Notes under the pieces: generated by a model
The model's database searches: none
Told to the model about the DNA's origin: nothing
The model's input: the letters and a program-made list of their open reading frames with translations, nothing else
Shown here: one piece after another, positions 17,430 to 26,627 of the stretch
How positions within the stretch are numbered: position 1 is the stretch's first letter
Layout of the letters: the number at the start of each line of letters is the position of its first letter
Translations under genes and position numbers: made by a program
Source of the DNA: Agarilytica sp045430345
Lineage (GTDB): Bacteria; Pseudomonadota; Gammaproteobacteria; Pseudomonadales; Cellvibrionaceae
Length of the DNA stretch: 64,000 nucleotides
Direction of reading: 5' to 3'
Assembly (NCBI GenBank): GCA_045430345.1
Contig: JAILXT010000003.1
Location: 124,001-188,000, forward strand

Positions 17430-18416
17430 TTATTTTTTCTTGGGTCGAGAGTTGTCTCGAGCGATTTGTCTAAATTTCTCAGCGGGATATGTGCCTCCGC
17501 CGGTAGCAGTTGAATAATTGTTTTGTACGTATTGAGCAATATCCCCAGCCATATGTTCGACCATTGCATAATCGTTTCTCGCTAGAGAGAAACCATTGCC
17601 TGCTTGAGCGACTCGGAATAGTTCTGGTTCGGCGATTGGTTTACCACTGACTTTATCCGAAAACTCTAGTCGGACTAGGATCCAAGAGCTTCCAGCTAGC
17701 ATTCCACCCCAAAAACGAGCTCCCGTACCAATAAACCTAAGTGCATCGATATGAGGTTTTATGACTAAGGTGTTTTTTTTCTGAGGCGCTTTCTGGTTCC
17801 ATTCTTCCAATAGAGGAAGTAGCTTCGCCTCCAAGTTATGATCTAAATTACGTTGAGTTGCTTGACTGCCTTTGTGATTCTGAAGTCTCACACTTAATGT
17901 TGACGGCTCTAGTTCAAAGTGTGAAAAAGTAGAAAAGGGTTGTGTGGGAGGAGGGTTAGATTTTCCTTGGTTTCTATTAGCAGCGAAATTTGGATCAAAT
18001 GTGTAGTCTTTCCCTTGCTCTATGTTGTTCGAGATTTGGTCTGCGAGCGCTTGGGACCATTTCGCATACGAGGGATGGATATAACGCTTCCCTTTCTTCT
18101 CCTTGAACTTCATGTTCTCACTGCCCGCGTAAGAAAAACTAATTGCTTCAGGAGTGTAATCGATATTCAAGGAAATGGAGTGGGTTCGAACTTTAAGTGT
18201 GGTTTTAATACTGCTAGACGACTCGTTTCCAACGTCTTCCTGTTGCCAAGATTTTTCCTTAATAGCACCTTCAATGGCTGCTTTAACATGCTCAGCAGAT
18301 AGTCCTGAGGGCGGCGTAATTGTTTGAGGGTCTACTAACTCAGTTTTACGGGCGTATGCGGTGTTGCTGAATAGAAGTATGAGCTGAGTGAGTATGATGA
18401 AAGAGATGTTTCTCAT
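17430..18416 (-). CDS. Exported protein of unknown function
   Basis: About 328 aa with a signal peptide (IILTQLILLFSNTAYA). The N-terminal half contains PSGLSAEHVKAAIEGAIKEKSWQ and a beta-rich stretch, a pattern seen in small surface-exposed repeats of lipoprotein-like proteins. The C-terminal half (GARFWGGMLAGSSWILVRLEF, DKVSGKPIAEPELFRVA, MVEHMAGDIAQYVQNNY) resembles DUF4410/DUF3313-like periplasmic proteins, but the match is by eye only. No lipobox cysteine is seen. The ATG at 18416 has AAGGA at a better spacing than the one at 18422. Monocistronic. Confidence 0.6.
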   Translation of the reverse strand: MRNISFIILTQLILLFSNTAYARKTELVDPQTITPPSGLSAEHVKAAIEGAIKEKSWQQEDVGNESSSSIKTTLKVRTHSISLNIDYTPEAISFSYAGSENMKFKEKKGKRYIHPSYAKWSQALADQISNNIEQGKDYTFDPNFAANRNQGKSNPPPTQPFSTFSHFELEPSTLSVRLQNHKGSQATQRNLDHNLEAKLLPLLEEWNQKAPQKKNTLVIKPHIDALRFIGTGARFWGGMLAGSSWILVRLEFSDKVSGKPIAEPELFRVAQAGNGFSLARNDYAMVEHMAGDIAQYVQNNYSTATGGGTYPAEKFRQIARDNSRPKKK

Positions 18417-18605
18417 ATGCATGTCCTTGTGTCTATGCGTGAAAAGTTGCGGGCAGATAATGATATATCTGGAACCAGACTACAACTTAAAGATTGCCTT
18501 CTTGATTATTTGGCGAAATGAGAATAGGTAAAGTGGGTATATGAATAAAATTATTTGGGGTGGTTGGTGTTGAGGGAAGTTAAGTGGCGGATTTAGATAG
18601 ATGGT

Positions 18606-19832
18606 TTATAACAGAGTATCTGGCGGTGAGTGTTCTACGCCTTCTTTAAAGGGCATATAGTTGCGGGCGTCTTCTATGTAAGCTTTTACATCGGTGGCTT
18701 CTTGTTTGACAAAATTGTTGATGGCGCCATGAAAACCAGGGTGGCGTAGCCAGTGGTAGGATTGGGTGAGTATGGGGGTGAACCCGCGTTGTATTTTGTG
18801 CTCGCCTTGGGCGCCGGGGTCGAAGCGTTTGAGTTTGTGTTTGATCGCGTATTCAATGCCTTGGTAATAGCAGCATTCAAAGTGTAGGCCGTCGAGTTCT
18901 ATGCGTGTCCCCCAATATCGTCCGTATAGAGTGTCGTTGTCCCGAAAGTAGAGTGCGGCGGCCACCATATTTGAATGGTGGGTATCCTCCTGCTCACTGC
19001 CTGAATCAGCATGAGGTATGTGTGCGCTCGCGAGTAGCACTTGATCTGGCATTGTTTTCGCAATTCGGTGGAAAAAATCTTTACCGAGATAGCCGCCGTG
19101 GCCGCTGCGTTTTAAATAGGTGCGTTGATAAAGTGCGTAGAAGGCGTCCCACTCTTGTGTGGGTATTTCATGGGCGTTTCGCATGCGGATGGTGAGCTTT
19201 TCGGCGTTGACTTTGTTACGTTCTTTTTTTAAGTTTTTACGTTTTCGTGAACTGAAGGTCGAAAGAAACGCTTCAAAGTTTGCGTAGTTTTTATTAAACC
19301 AGTGAAACTGGTAGCCGAGGCGTTGTGAAAAATTCGATGGTTTAAATTGTTGCGCGAGATCGTGTTCTGGAAATAAACAATGCACGCCGGAAAGTGAATG
19401 TTCTTCAGCTAATGAATGAAGGGAAGAAAGTAAATGCTCGAACGCCTGTGCTTTGTTTTCTTTTGTGAGTGATTGAGCAAAACCCACACGCGGGCCGGTC
19501 GCGGGTGTAAATGGAATAGCGTTTACGAGTTTCGGGTAGTAGTTGATGCCGGCTTGTTGCAGGGCGTTTGCCCATGACCAATCAAAGACATATTCCCCGT
19601 ATGAGTGCATTTTTAAGTAGAGGGGCATGGCTAATATTAAGGCATCGCCTTCGCGAAGCGTGAGATGGAAGCTTTTCCAGCCGGTATTGTTTATGCGGGT
19701 ATTGTCGATGCTGCTGGAGGCTTCTAGTGCGTGTAAAAAAGCGTGCTGTGTAAACGGGTAGTCTGTTGGCCATAGGGCATCCCACTCGGCGGCGGGAATA
19801 TCTGAAATCGATGTGTGGATGGCGAGTTGCAC
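18606..19832 (-). CDS. FemAB/GNAT-like N-acyltransferase (DUF482 family)
   Basis: 408-aa member of the COG3146/DUF482 family, predicted acyltransferases built of two GNAT-like folds. Diagnostic stretches: PATGPRVGF, LGYQFHWFNKNYANFEAFLSTFSSRKRKNLKKERN, and the C-terminal RFDPGAQGEHKIQRGFTPILTQSYHWL. Family substrates are not established; a cell-envelope or amino-acid acceptor has been proposed. Start is GTG with AAGG 8 bases upstream. The 125-base gap upstream, before phoR, carries two perfect palindromes. Confidence 0.88.
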   Translation of the reverse strand: MQLAIHTSISDIPAAEWDALWPTDYPFTQHAFLHALEASSSIDNTRINNTGWKSFHLTLREGDALILAMPLYLKMHSYGEYVFDWSWANALQQAGINYYPKLVNAIPFTPATGPRVGFAQSLTKENKAQAFEHLLSSLHSLAEEHSLSGVHCLFPEHDLAQQFKPSNFSQRLGYQFHWFNKNYANFEAFLSTFSSRKRKNLKKERNKVNAEKLTIRMRNAHEIPTQEWDAFYALYQRTYLKRSGHGGYLGKDFFHRIAKTMPDQVLLASAHIPHADSGSEQEDTHHSNMVAAALYFRDNDTLYGRYWGTRIELDGLHFECCYYQGIEYAIKHKLKRFDPGAQGEHKIQRGFTPILTQSYHWLRHPGFHGAINNFVKQEATDVKAYIEDARNYMPFKEGVEHSPPDTLL

Positions 19833-19855
19833 GGAGTTGGCCTTTTGGACTGTCG

Positions 19856-19919
19856 CGAATACGGTATTCGTTTATGGTAAACGATTGTGGCTATCGTATT
19901 CAGTGTGTTGTCGCGACAA
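19856..19919. promoter_or_regulatory. Two perfect palindromes upstream of the acyltransferase gene
   Basis: CGAATACGGTATTCG (19856-19870, 7-bp arms around one base) and TTGTCGCGACAA (19908-19919, 12 bp) lie 24 and 76 bases before the acyltransferase GTG codon, in the direction of its promoter. CGTATTC also recurs at about 19895. They may be regulator sites; the protein that binds is unknown. Confidence 0.4.
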
Positions 19920-19957
19920 TATAGTGAGATGTGTCGAGCGGTGAAATTAAAAACGCG

Positions 19958-21262
19958 TTAGGCAACTTTTTTGGATGATAGGCGTGTTAACGGGAAGTGG
20001 CAGCTAAAGGTACTGCCTTGACCAAGGCGACTCTTAACTTTGAGCTCGGCATCGTGTCGCGCAAGTGCGTGTTTGACGATCGCTAAGCCTAAACCGGTGC
20101 CGCCCATGGCGGTAGAACGGCCTTCGTCGACACGGTAAAAACGTTCGGTAATACGGGGTAAATGTTTTGGGTCGATGCCTAGGCCTTGGTCTTGAATTTG
20201 GATGATGCACTCTTTGCTATTCACTGACGCGGCGACGGACACTTCGCCACCGTTCGGCGAATATTTTACGGCATTAAATATAAGGTTTGAGATGATGCTA
20301 TGTAATTCTCGATCGTTCCCGTTGATCAGGATGTCGATATCGCCCGCGAGCTGAAAACTTAGATCGGCTTCGCTGAGGCTTTCAGCATCTTCTACGATAG
20401 ATCGGATCATGGGGCCGATGGCAACGGGTGCGGATTCTTGCGCTTGCTCATCGGTTTCCATGCGGCTTAAGGTGATGAGGTCGTTTACTAGGTCGGTCAT
20501 GCGGTCGCTTTGTTGCTTCATTTGCGACAGCGCGGTTTGCCAGGGTTTGGGGGCATTAGGCGCATCGATAAGGGTTTCGATATAGCCCTTAATGACGGTT
20601 AGCGGTGTACGGAGTTCGTGAGAGACATTGCTGACAAAATCTTTCCGCATTTGCTCTAAGCGTTTAACGCGTGTGATGTCGCGAATAACGACGAGATGTT
20701 CGCCTTGGCCGAAGGGGTGTACGTGAAATTGCAGCTTTTCGCCTTCTTTACGAAGGGACTCGAGTTCTAGCGGGGTATCGTAGGATTCGCTTTCAAAGTA
20801 ATGCACAAAATCCGGGTGGCGAATAATGTTGACCAGGTTGTGGCCGCGGTCGATGTCTTGGAAGCGAAATAGGTTAAATGCCGCGCGGTTCCACCATTCA
20901 ATATTGGCTCGGCTATCGACTAAGATAACCGCATCGGTAAGTGCGGAGGTCATTTCCTGAACGCGTTCTACGATGGCCTGAAGGCGGATTTTGTCTTTTT
21001 CGTAACGTTTACATAAAAGGCGGACATCGTCTGCGATTTCGCCCCAAACACCCCCAAAATCATCGACCGGAGGCACTTTACGGCGGGCTTCGGTCACCCA
21101 GGTTTCGAGTTCTCTAATGCGGTAGAGGAACCAGAGGATGTAGCAAAATAGCGCAGCTATGAGCGTGTTCTGTACAGCTTCGAAGCCGAAGCCAACGATG
21201 AGTGCGCCCAGTACGGTCAGGAACAGCCAGCGGAGTTCGGTGCTAATACCCCTGCTAAACAT
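19958..21262 (-). CDS. phoR: Phosphate regulon sensor histidine kinase
   Basis: 434-aa inner-membrane kinase that senses phosphate status through the Pst/PhoU system and phosphorylates PhoB. Two N-terminal membrane segments (about residues 10-45), the PhoR-type PAS domain (about 90-195), HisKA with the autophosphorylated His in FVSNVSHELRTPL, and HATPase_c with N-, G1- and G2-boxes (NLIFNAVKYS, DQGLGI, GTGLGLAI). It lies 25 bases downstream of phoB, the usual operon order. Neither pst genes nor phoU are in this window. Confidence 0.96.
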   Translation of the reverse strand: MFSRGISTELRWLFLTVLGALIVGFGFEAVQNTLIAALFCYILWFLYRIRELETWVTEARRKVPPVDDFGGVWGEIADDVRLLCKRYEKDKIRLQAIVERVQEMTSALTDAVILVDSRANIEWWNRAAFNLFRFQDIDRGHNLVNIIRHPDFVHYFESESYDTPLELESLRKEGEKLQFHVHPFGQGEHLVVIRDITRVKRLEQMRKDFVSNVSHELRTPLTVIKGYIETLIDAPNAPKPWQTALSQMKQQSDRMTDLVNDLITLSRMETDEQAQESAPVAIGPMIRSIVEDAESLSEADLSFQLAGDIDILINGNDRELHSIISNLIFNAVKYSPNGGEVSVAASVNSKECIIQIQDQGLGIDPKHLPRITERFYRVDEGRSTAMGGTGLGLAIVKHALARHDAELKVKSRLGQGSTFSCHFPLTRLSSKKVA

Positions 21263-21287
21263 GCAATGGCCCAGTGATTAATAAAGA

Positions 21288-21995
21288 CTAAGAATTTGTG
21301 TGGGCCATTTTATTGGAAAAGCGGTACCCAGCGCCACGTACAGTTTGAATAAATTTTTCGTGGCCTTCAATGCTGAGTGCTTTTCGGAGCCGGCGAATGT
21401 GTACATCGACGGTGCGTTCTTCTACGTAAACGTTGCCACCCCATACGTGGTCGAGTAGTTGGCCGCGGGAATAGACGCGTTCTTGATGGGTGAGGAAAAA
21501 CTCCAATAGCCGGTATTCTGTGGGGCCCATGTTCAATGGGGTATCGTTAATGGAGACGCGGTGGCTGCTTGGGTCGAGCAGTAAGCCCTCGATTTGGATA
21601 GGGCCTTGTCCAGAGTTTACTTCGGTTCTTCGCAGCACGGCTTTTAGTCGCGCTACAAGCTCTCGAGGTGAGAATGGTTTGGTGATGTAATCATCGGCGC
21701 CGACGTCTAGTCCTTGGATCTTGTTGTCCTCTTCGCCCTTGGCGGTGAGCATGATGATGGGAATGTCTTCGGTGACATCGTTGCGTTTTAGACGGCGGGC
21801 CAATTCGATGCCGCTGGTGCCGGGTAACATCCAATCGAGAAGGATCAGGTCGGGGGGAGTATCGACGATCAAACTATGGGCTTCTTGAGCATCGCCGGCT
21901 TCCAGTACGGTGTATTCGGCCATTTCCAGGGCTACTCGCAACATATCGCGAATCGGTGCTTCGTCGTCTACAACTAAAATCGTTTTGTCTGGCAT
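21288..21995 (-). CDS. phoB: Phosphate regulon response regulator
   Basis: 235-aa OmpR-type regulator. Receiver domain with phospho-acceptor Asp in LILLDWMLPGTSG, acidic pair DDEAP near the N-terminus, and conserved Thr and Lys (TAKGEE, YITKPFSP). C-terminal winged helix (about 130-230) with RTVDVHIRRLRKAL, the DNA-recognition helix. When phosphorylated by PhoR it binds Pho boxes and activates phosphate-starvation genes. First gene of phoB-phoR. Two similar 17-base motifs with a CTGTCAT core lie 125-199 bases upstream and could give autoregulation. Confidence 0.97.
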   Translation of the reverse strand: MPDKTILVVDDEAPIRDMLRVALEMAEYTVLEAGDAQEAHSLIVDTPPDLILLDWMLPGTSGIELARRLKRNDVTEDIPIIMLTAKGEEDNKIQGLDVGADDYITKPFSPRELVARLKAVLRRTEVNSGQGPIQIEGLLLDPSSHRVSINDTPLNMGPTEYRLLEFFLTHQERVYSRGQLLDHVWGGNVYVEERTVDVHIRRLRKALSIEGHEKFIQTVRGAGYRFSNKMAHTNS

Positions 21996-22119
21996 TACCT
22001 TTGATCCGGTATCAAGAGCGCAATATTACGCGAAAATCCCCTAAATCCGTGTTTAGCGGGTATTCGCTCGTACAACTTCGTCGAACATAGTGCTAGTTTC
22101 ACAAGTTTAGGCGCTTTAT

Positions 22120-22194
22120 TTTCCCTTTTGTGAAAGCAGGGTTCTTTGGGCGACATAAGCATTAAATAAAGCTTTTGTTTCCATTTTATGACAG
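22120..22194 (-). promoter_or_regulatory. Repeated CTGTCAT-like motif upstream of phoB
   Basis: On the minus strand CTGTCATAAAATGGAAA (22178-22194) and CTTTCACAAAAGGGAAA (22120-22136) match at 14 of 17 positions. CTGTCAT is exactly the first half of the E. coli Pho box (CTGTCAT-N4-CTGTCAY); the second half matches poorly. PhoB binding is possible but unproven. Confidence 0.35.
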
Positions 22195-22219
22195 TGGTGA
22201 TCTTTTTTTAGGCGCCGGA

Positions 22220-22242
22220 GGGTGAAATGGAGCGTTTCACCC
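22220..22242 (-). terminator. Hairpin downstream of ubiA
   Basis: GGGTGAAA pairs with TTTCACCC (8 bp, 7-base loop), 37 bases after the ubiA stop. No T-run follows on the minus strand, so it is a weak terminator candidate; phoB lies further on the same strand. Confidence 0.4.
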
Positions 22243-22278
22243 GTAGGTTATGGACGTGAAAGTGGGGCGGCATGGGGC

Positions 22279-23163
22279 TTACAGGCTTTGTGCCGCGTAG
22301 TCTCCTAGGATGCCTAAGAATATAACCATACCGACCCAGTTATTATTCAGAAATGCGGCTAGACAACGCTGGGGGTCACGATCTTTGATCAGGTACTGTT
22401 GGTAGGCAAACAGTGCGGCCACCACAATGAGGCTGGCAAGGTATACATCGCCCAGCTCAAAACGTTGCTTGATCATCACGAGTGAGATCAAGGTCATTAT
22501 TTGGAGGCTGCCGGTCGCCACCTTATCCATATCCCCAAACAAAATCGCGGTAGAGCGCACCCCAATTTTGAGGTCATCTTCGCGATCGGCCATGGCATAG
22601 AAAGTATCGTAGCAGACCGTCCAGACAACAACGGTTGTGTAGACCAGCCATATCGCAGGGTCAATTTTGCCTGTTTGTGCGGCGAAAGCCATGGGCACTG
22701 CCCAGGCAAAGGCAGCACCGAGCACCACTTGCGGTAAGTGCGTGTAACGTTTCATAAAGGGGTAGAGGGATGCCAGCGCAAGTGCACCAAGAGATAGCCA
22801 AATGGTCAGCATGTTGGTCAGTAACACCAAGCCAAAAGCAAAAGTGCATAGACAGGCAAATAAAATTAGGGCTTCTTTTGGGGTAACACCGCCCGATACG
22901 ATGGGACGCTCCTTGGTACGCCTCACATGGCCGTCGACGTTACGATCGGCAAAGTCGTTAATGACGCAGCCCGCGGAGCGCATAACCACGGCACCGAGCA
23001 AGAATATAACCAATACCTCAAGGTCGGGTAGTCCTTTTGCAGCTAGCCATAATGCCCAAAGCGTTGGCCATACCACCAAGTAAATACCGATCGGGCGATG
23101 CAAGCGCATAAGCTCGCCGTATAAAATAAATTTTGCTCTTTTTTCTGTGCTTATTTTAATCAT
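22279..23163 (-). CDS. ubiA: 4-hydroxybenzoate polyprenyltransferase (ubiquinone biosynthesis)
   Basis: Inner-membrane prenyltransferase that joins the polyprenyl chain to 4-hydroxybenzoate, an early step of ubiquinone synthesis. Multiple membrane helices and the two Asp-rich motifs are present: NDFADRNVDGHVRRTKERP and DREDDLKIGVRSTAILFGD, which bind Mg2+ and the prenyl diphosphate. The frame opens at a GTG (23220), but the ATG at 23163 gives 294 aa, close to E. coli UbiA, so it was chosen; neither has a good ribosome binding site. No chorismate lyase gene (ubiC) lies next to it here. Confidence 0.95.
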   Translation of the reverse strand: MIKISTEKRAKFILYGELMRLHRPIGIYLVVWPTLWALWLAAKGLPDLEVLVIFLLGAVVMRSAGCVINDFADRNVDGHVRRTKERPIVSGGVTPKEALILFACLCTFAFGLVLLTNMLTIWLSLGALALASLYPFMKRYTHLPQVVLGAAFAWAVPMAFAAQTGKIDPAIWLVYTTVVVWTVCYDTFYAMADREDDLKIGVRSTAILFGDMDKVATGSLQIMTLISLVMIKQRFELGDVYLASLIVVAALFAYQQYLIKDRDPQRCLAAFLNNNWVGMVIFLGILGDYAAQSL

Positions 23164-23475
23164 TAAGGGGGTGTTAAAAATAATGGCCAGTGATTGGGGG
23201 AGTGGAACGTAATTTGCCACACCTTATTTAAGACGCAAGATAGCATTTTTTACGTGGTGGTGTTACAGGGAAAAGAATCTCATAAATGTTAACAGTTTCA
23301 AGTCGCTGTAAGAATGTGACGTCGCTTTCCCTTTGTGGGAGAGTTAGTCATAATTTTTTTGCACGAGGAGATAAAAGCTCGGCTAACCTTAGAAGTGCGC
23401 ACAACAATTTATTTGCCGAAACTGCAGAGGTGCCGTTTCAGTAAACAATAGCGCTCAGTCTATTGGAGATCCTAT

Positions 23476-23748
23476 ATGAAAAAAAGTGACTTAGTTGCAG
23501 CGGTTGGAGAAAGTGCTGATCTTTCGAATCGGCAAGCGGATGAGGCAGTGTCTGCTGCATTTGAGCATATTACGAATGCATTAGCGCGTGGGGAGTCGTT
23601 GAGCCTTATCGGATTTGGTTCGTTTAGTGTAAAAGCGCGTGCCGCTCGCACAGGCCGACATCCAAAAACGGGGGCACCGATTGAAATTGCGGCCAGCAAT
23701 TCGGTTGGTTTTAAACCTGGTAAGGCATTAAAAGACGCAGTGAACTAA
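23476..23748 (+). CDS. hupA: HU family DNA-binding protein
   Basis: 90-aa histone-like protein that bends DNA as a dimer and compacts the nucleoid. Family features: MKKSDLVAAVGE start, SLIGFGSF turn, and the DNA-contacting arm RTGRHPKTGAPIEIAASNSVGFKPGKALKDAVN. The gene position near ubiA and recG fits the HU-alpha (hupA) locus of pseudomonads, but HU-alpha/beta cannot be separated with certainty. GGAG lies 9 bases before the ATG. Its stop overlaps the stop of the convergent kinase gene by 4 bases. Confidence 0.95.
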   Translation: MKKSDLVAAVGESADLSNRQADEAVSAAFEHITNALARGESLSLIGFGSFSVKARAARTGRHPKTGAPIEIAASNSVGFKPGKALKDAVN

Positions 23749-25178
23749 CCGTGGTGTATGGCAGTATGATTACTTAAAAAAGGTAACAGTAATTCAAAGG
23801 TACTGCCACTTCCGTAAGTACTGTCAACATCTATTCTGCCGCCGAGCAGTGTGACTAAATTGCCAACCAGTGCCAGCCCAAGCCCAGACCCTTCAATATT
23901 CCGTGTTTCCGCTTCATTAACTTGCTCAAAGCTATTAAATAATCGGGGGATATCTTCTTCTTTAATCCCTATGCCAGAATCAGAGATCAGTATGCTAATT
24001 GCATCGCCGAGTTCCTTGTCGTCTTTTTCGCTCGTCGCGATATGCACCTTACCCGCTTGCGTATATTTAATGGCATTCGAGACAAGGTTGACGATAATTT
24101 GTCGCACCTTAGTAGGATCGGAAAATATATGTTGTTCGGTAAAGGGGGAGTATTCAAAAATAAGATTTTTTTCTTTGGCGAGTGGTTGCATTTGATTAAA
24201 TACATCTTTGCATAATCCACTGACGGAAAAGTCGTGAATATCCAGGCTCATTTTTCCGGCTTCGATTTTGGTTATGTCGAGCGTAGAACTGACTTGTTCG
24301 TTGAGCTGAATGCCGGCACTTTTAATTAGCTCCAGTTGCTGTAGAGAATTGCGGGGTATGCGTTCACGTAAATCATCGATGAGTAAGTCAGAAAACCCGA
24401 CAATAGCATTTAGTGGTGAGCGAAGTTCGTGCACCATTTTTGCGTAAAACTCTTTTCTCGCTAGCGAACTTTGTTCGTGTGCAATTCGCTCCGCTTCTTT
24501 TTGTGCGGTAATGTCGAAGGCGTAGCCCACCATTGTGGGTTCGTCGTCATTCTCTAAGGTATGGAAATGCCAAAAAAATACGCGGTTCTCAATAGTAACT
24601 TCTGTAGTGGAATCGGCGTTTTCGAATTGTGAAAGTCGTTGCCCAATTTCCGCGATATTTTTAGGGATAGCGTTTGCCGTACCAAACTCGTCAAAACCAA
24701 ATTCTAAGATGAGTTCTTGTAGTGCGCTATTACCAAAAAGCAGTTGCCCGTCCATAACGAATTCGCCGAGCGGTGCGGGACTTTTCTGAACATACTCGGA
24801 GAATTTTTCCATCTCGGCTTGGTTGTGTAGGCGAGTGGAATTGTCAATAAAGCTGATGACACGAGTGGCATCTTTGTAGCCCACGGGGATCATTCTAAAG
24901 TCGATCGATACGTAGTGGCCGTTTTTATGTTTCCACAGACCCGAAGTCGTTTCAGTGGACGTCTCCCGTGAATGGAGATGGCAGTTTTGTTCGTTGTGTC
25001 GGTCGCTGCGGGCATCTGCACATAGTATTTCGTGAGCGTCGATGCCGTAAATTTCTTCACGTGTGAGGCCCAGAATGCTTTGGGCTACAGGCGAAATCTC
25101 AACGATCAGGTTGTTTTTATTGAGGCCGATTAATCCGTCGGGCCAATTATTAAACCAGCTGTTTTCAATGTCAGGCAT
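23745..25178 (-). CDS. PAS-domain sensor histidine kinase
   Basis: 477-aa soluble kinase with no membrane segment. N-terminal PAS (about residues 5-125; GLTREEIYGIDAHEILC), a second PAS-like region (125-230), HisKA with phospho-His in AKMVHELRSPLNAIVGFSDLL, and HATPase_c with NLVSNAIKYT, DSGIGI and GSGLGLALV. There is no receiver domain and no response regulator gene nearby, so its partner is elsewhere. Its ATG overlaps the end of the upstream HD-GYP gene by 8 bases, so the two are probably made and used together. Confidence 0.92.
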   Translation of the reverse strand: MPDIENSWFNNWPDGLIGLNKNNLIVEISPVAQSILGLTREEIYGIDAHEILCADARSDRHNEQNCHLHSRETSTETTSGLWKHKNGHYVSIDFRMIPVGYKDATRVISFIDNSTRLHNQAEMEKFSEYVQKSPAPLGEFVMDGQLLFGNSALQELILEFGFDEFGTANAIPKNIAEIGQRLSQFENADSTTEVTIENRVFFWHFHTLENDDEPTMVGYAFDITAQKEAERIAHEQSSLARKEFYAKMVHELRSPLNAIVGFSDLLIDDLRERIPRNSLQQLELIKSAGIQLNEQVSSTLDITKIEAGKMSLDIHDFSVSGLCKDVFNQMQPLAKEKNLIFEYSPFTEQHIFSDPTKVRQIIVNLVSNAIKYTQAGKVHIATSEKDDKELGDAISILISDSGIGIKEEDIPRLFNSFEQVNEAETRNIEGSGLGLALVGNLVTLLGGRIDVDSTYGSGSTFELLLPFLSNHTAIHHG

Positions 25179-26442
25179 TTAAGAGTAATCGTTTATGATT
25201 GGGGTCCGTGGTGTTTATTGGATCGAGCACGCTATCTATTGTTATTGCCGTGAGCGTGTCTTCGCTTCCTTCCGCCAAGTCGATATAGGTAGGAGTATCC
25301 AATACTTTCCCCTTGTCGTCGATATGTATTTCTACAAGCGGTAATAGCGGCTTATCCGCAGGCACTTCTCTTACGATTCCCAAGGCCCCATTACTGAGCG
25401 TTACTGCGCTAGAAATTGGGTAGACGCCCAGTACGGATATAAGTTGAGCTACTGCGCCTTGGTCGTATATTCCTTTTTGCGCTTCTACGTAAAGCGTACG
25501 CAAAGCATTGGTGGGGAGCATGCCGGGTTTGTCTGTGAGTTGATGGACGATTTCATCGTAGTGGTCGACCACGGAAAATAATTTACTCAGCGGGTGTATT
25601 TCATCGCTTTTCAACTTTTTTGGGTAGCCTTTACCATTGCAAAGCTCATGGTGTTCCGCGACTATTCGCTGAGTCAGTTCGCTCACATCACATCTTGTGA
25701 GCGCACGTACAGCAAGCTCGGTATGTTTTTGAATGAGTTCACGTTCTGCTCTTGTATACGCGGTGCGCTTGCCCATCAATTGAATAGGGATATGGGCCCA
25801 GCCTGACTCATGGACCAGTGCGGCAATGCCCAGTGATTCGATATCGTCCTGGGGGATTTTTTGTATTTGTGCGAGGTTGAGTGCAATACAAAACGTACTG
25901 AAGGCGTGGTCGGCCATTTTTTGTGTGCGCCGGCTTATGTGGGCCAAATTCAAAAGTGCTTGGTTATGTCTGTCCAGGCTTTCTAGCGTTTGATCTATGA
26001 CGGGTGTTAATTCTGCCTTATCGAAGGCGTTTCCGGCGCTAAGAGCATCCAATGTTGTGGCGATCGCTTTTTTAACTTTGTCGCGTATATCTGCGGCGCG
26101 CTTAATTTCCGTCTCTAGCTGTTTACCTTTTTCTTGCGCATTTAATGGTTTGGCTGGGGTGTGTGTCTCTGTTTCAGGGGCGGGCGCTTGTTCTATTTTT
26201 GGTGCTGGCTTTTCGGGTGTTTCAGCGCTTGGTTCGGGTTCTTGAAGGTCGGCCCCTTTGTTTGGGTCGATGACGACGGCTTTCGCTCCGGATTTTTTAA
26301 GCTGATCAATTTCCTTCTGAGCCTTAATTAATCGGCTATTGCTGAAAAAAGGACTGTCCATCCATGATATGTCGAGTTCCGTTATGAACATTCCAATCGT
26401 CAATCGAGAGATTGGAATTGTTTTCAGGGGTAATTTACTCAT
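25171..26442 (-). CDS. HD-GYP domain protein with altered HD motif
   Basis: 423-aa protein: DUF3391 at residues 1-80 (IPISRLTIGMFITELDISW), a proline/glutamate-rich linker, and an HD-GYP domain (about 180-350) of the cyclic-di-GMP phosphodiesterase type. HHELCNGKGYP keeps the GYP motif, and VVDHYDEIV keeps the later Asp. However the metal-binding HD pair is His-Glu (LVHESGWAHIP) and the usual following Lys is Trp. Activity is therefore uncertain; it may bind c-di-GMP or regulate instead. Overlaps the histidine kinase gene by 8 bases. Confidence 0.88.
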   Translation of the reverse strand: MSKLPLKTIPISRLTIGMFITELDISWMDSPFFSNSRLIKAQKEIDQLKKSGAKAVVIDPNKGADLQEPEPSAETPEKPAPKIEQAPAPETETHTPAKPLNAQEKGKQLETEIKRAADIRDKVKKAIATTLDALSAGNAFDKAELTPVIDQTLESLDRHNQALLNLAHISRRTQKMADHAFSTFCIALNLAQIQKIPQDDIESLGIAALVHESGWAHIPIQLMGKRTAYTRAERELIQKHTELAVRALTRCDVSELTQRIVAEHHELCNGKGYPKKLKSDEIHPLSKLFSVVDHYDEIVHQLTDKPGMLPTNALRTLYVEAQKGIYDQGAVAQLISVLGVYPISSAVTLSNGALGIVREVPADKPLLPLVEIHIDDKGKVLDTPTYIDLAEGSEDTLTAITIDSVLDPINTTDPNHKRLLLNA

Positions 26443-26627
26443 GAGGCTGCGAAGTCGTACACCGTAATTTTTATTATGTAATTCAGGTAACGTCGTTGGT
26501 CGTTATAGTATAGCAATATGTGAGTAAGGGCGACCAAGTTACAACTCTCGTGACAAATAATGGGGTAGCCATGGGGTTAGGAAAACTCAGGCGTCCATGC
26601 CGAATTTTTTGATGTGAAAGTAAGAGG

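Noticed and set aside
23163..23220. GTG start giving a 313-aa UbiA
   Set aside because: The added 19 residues exceed the family length and have no correctly spaced ribosome binding site.
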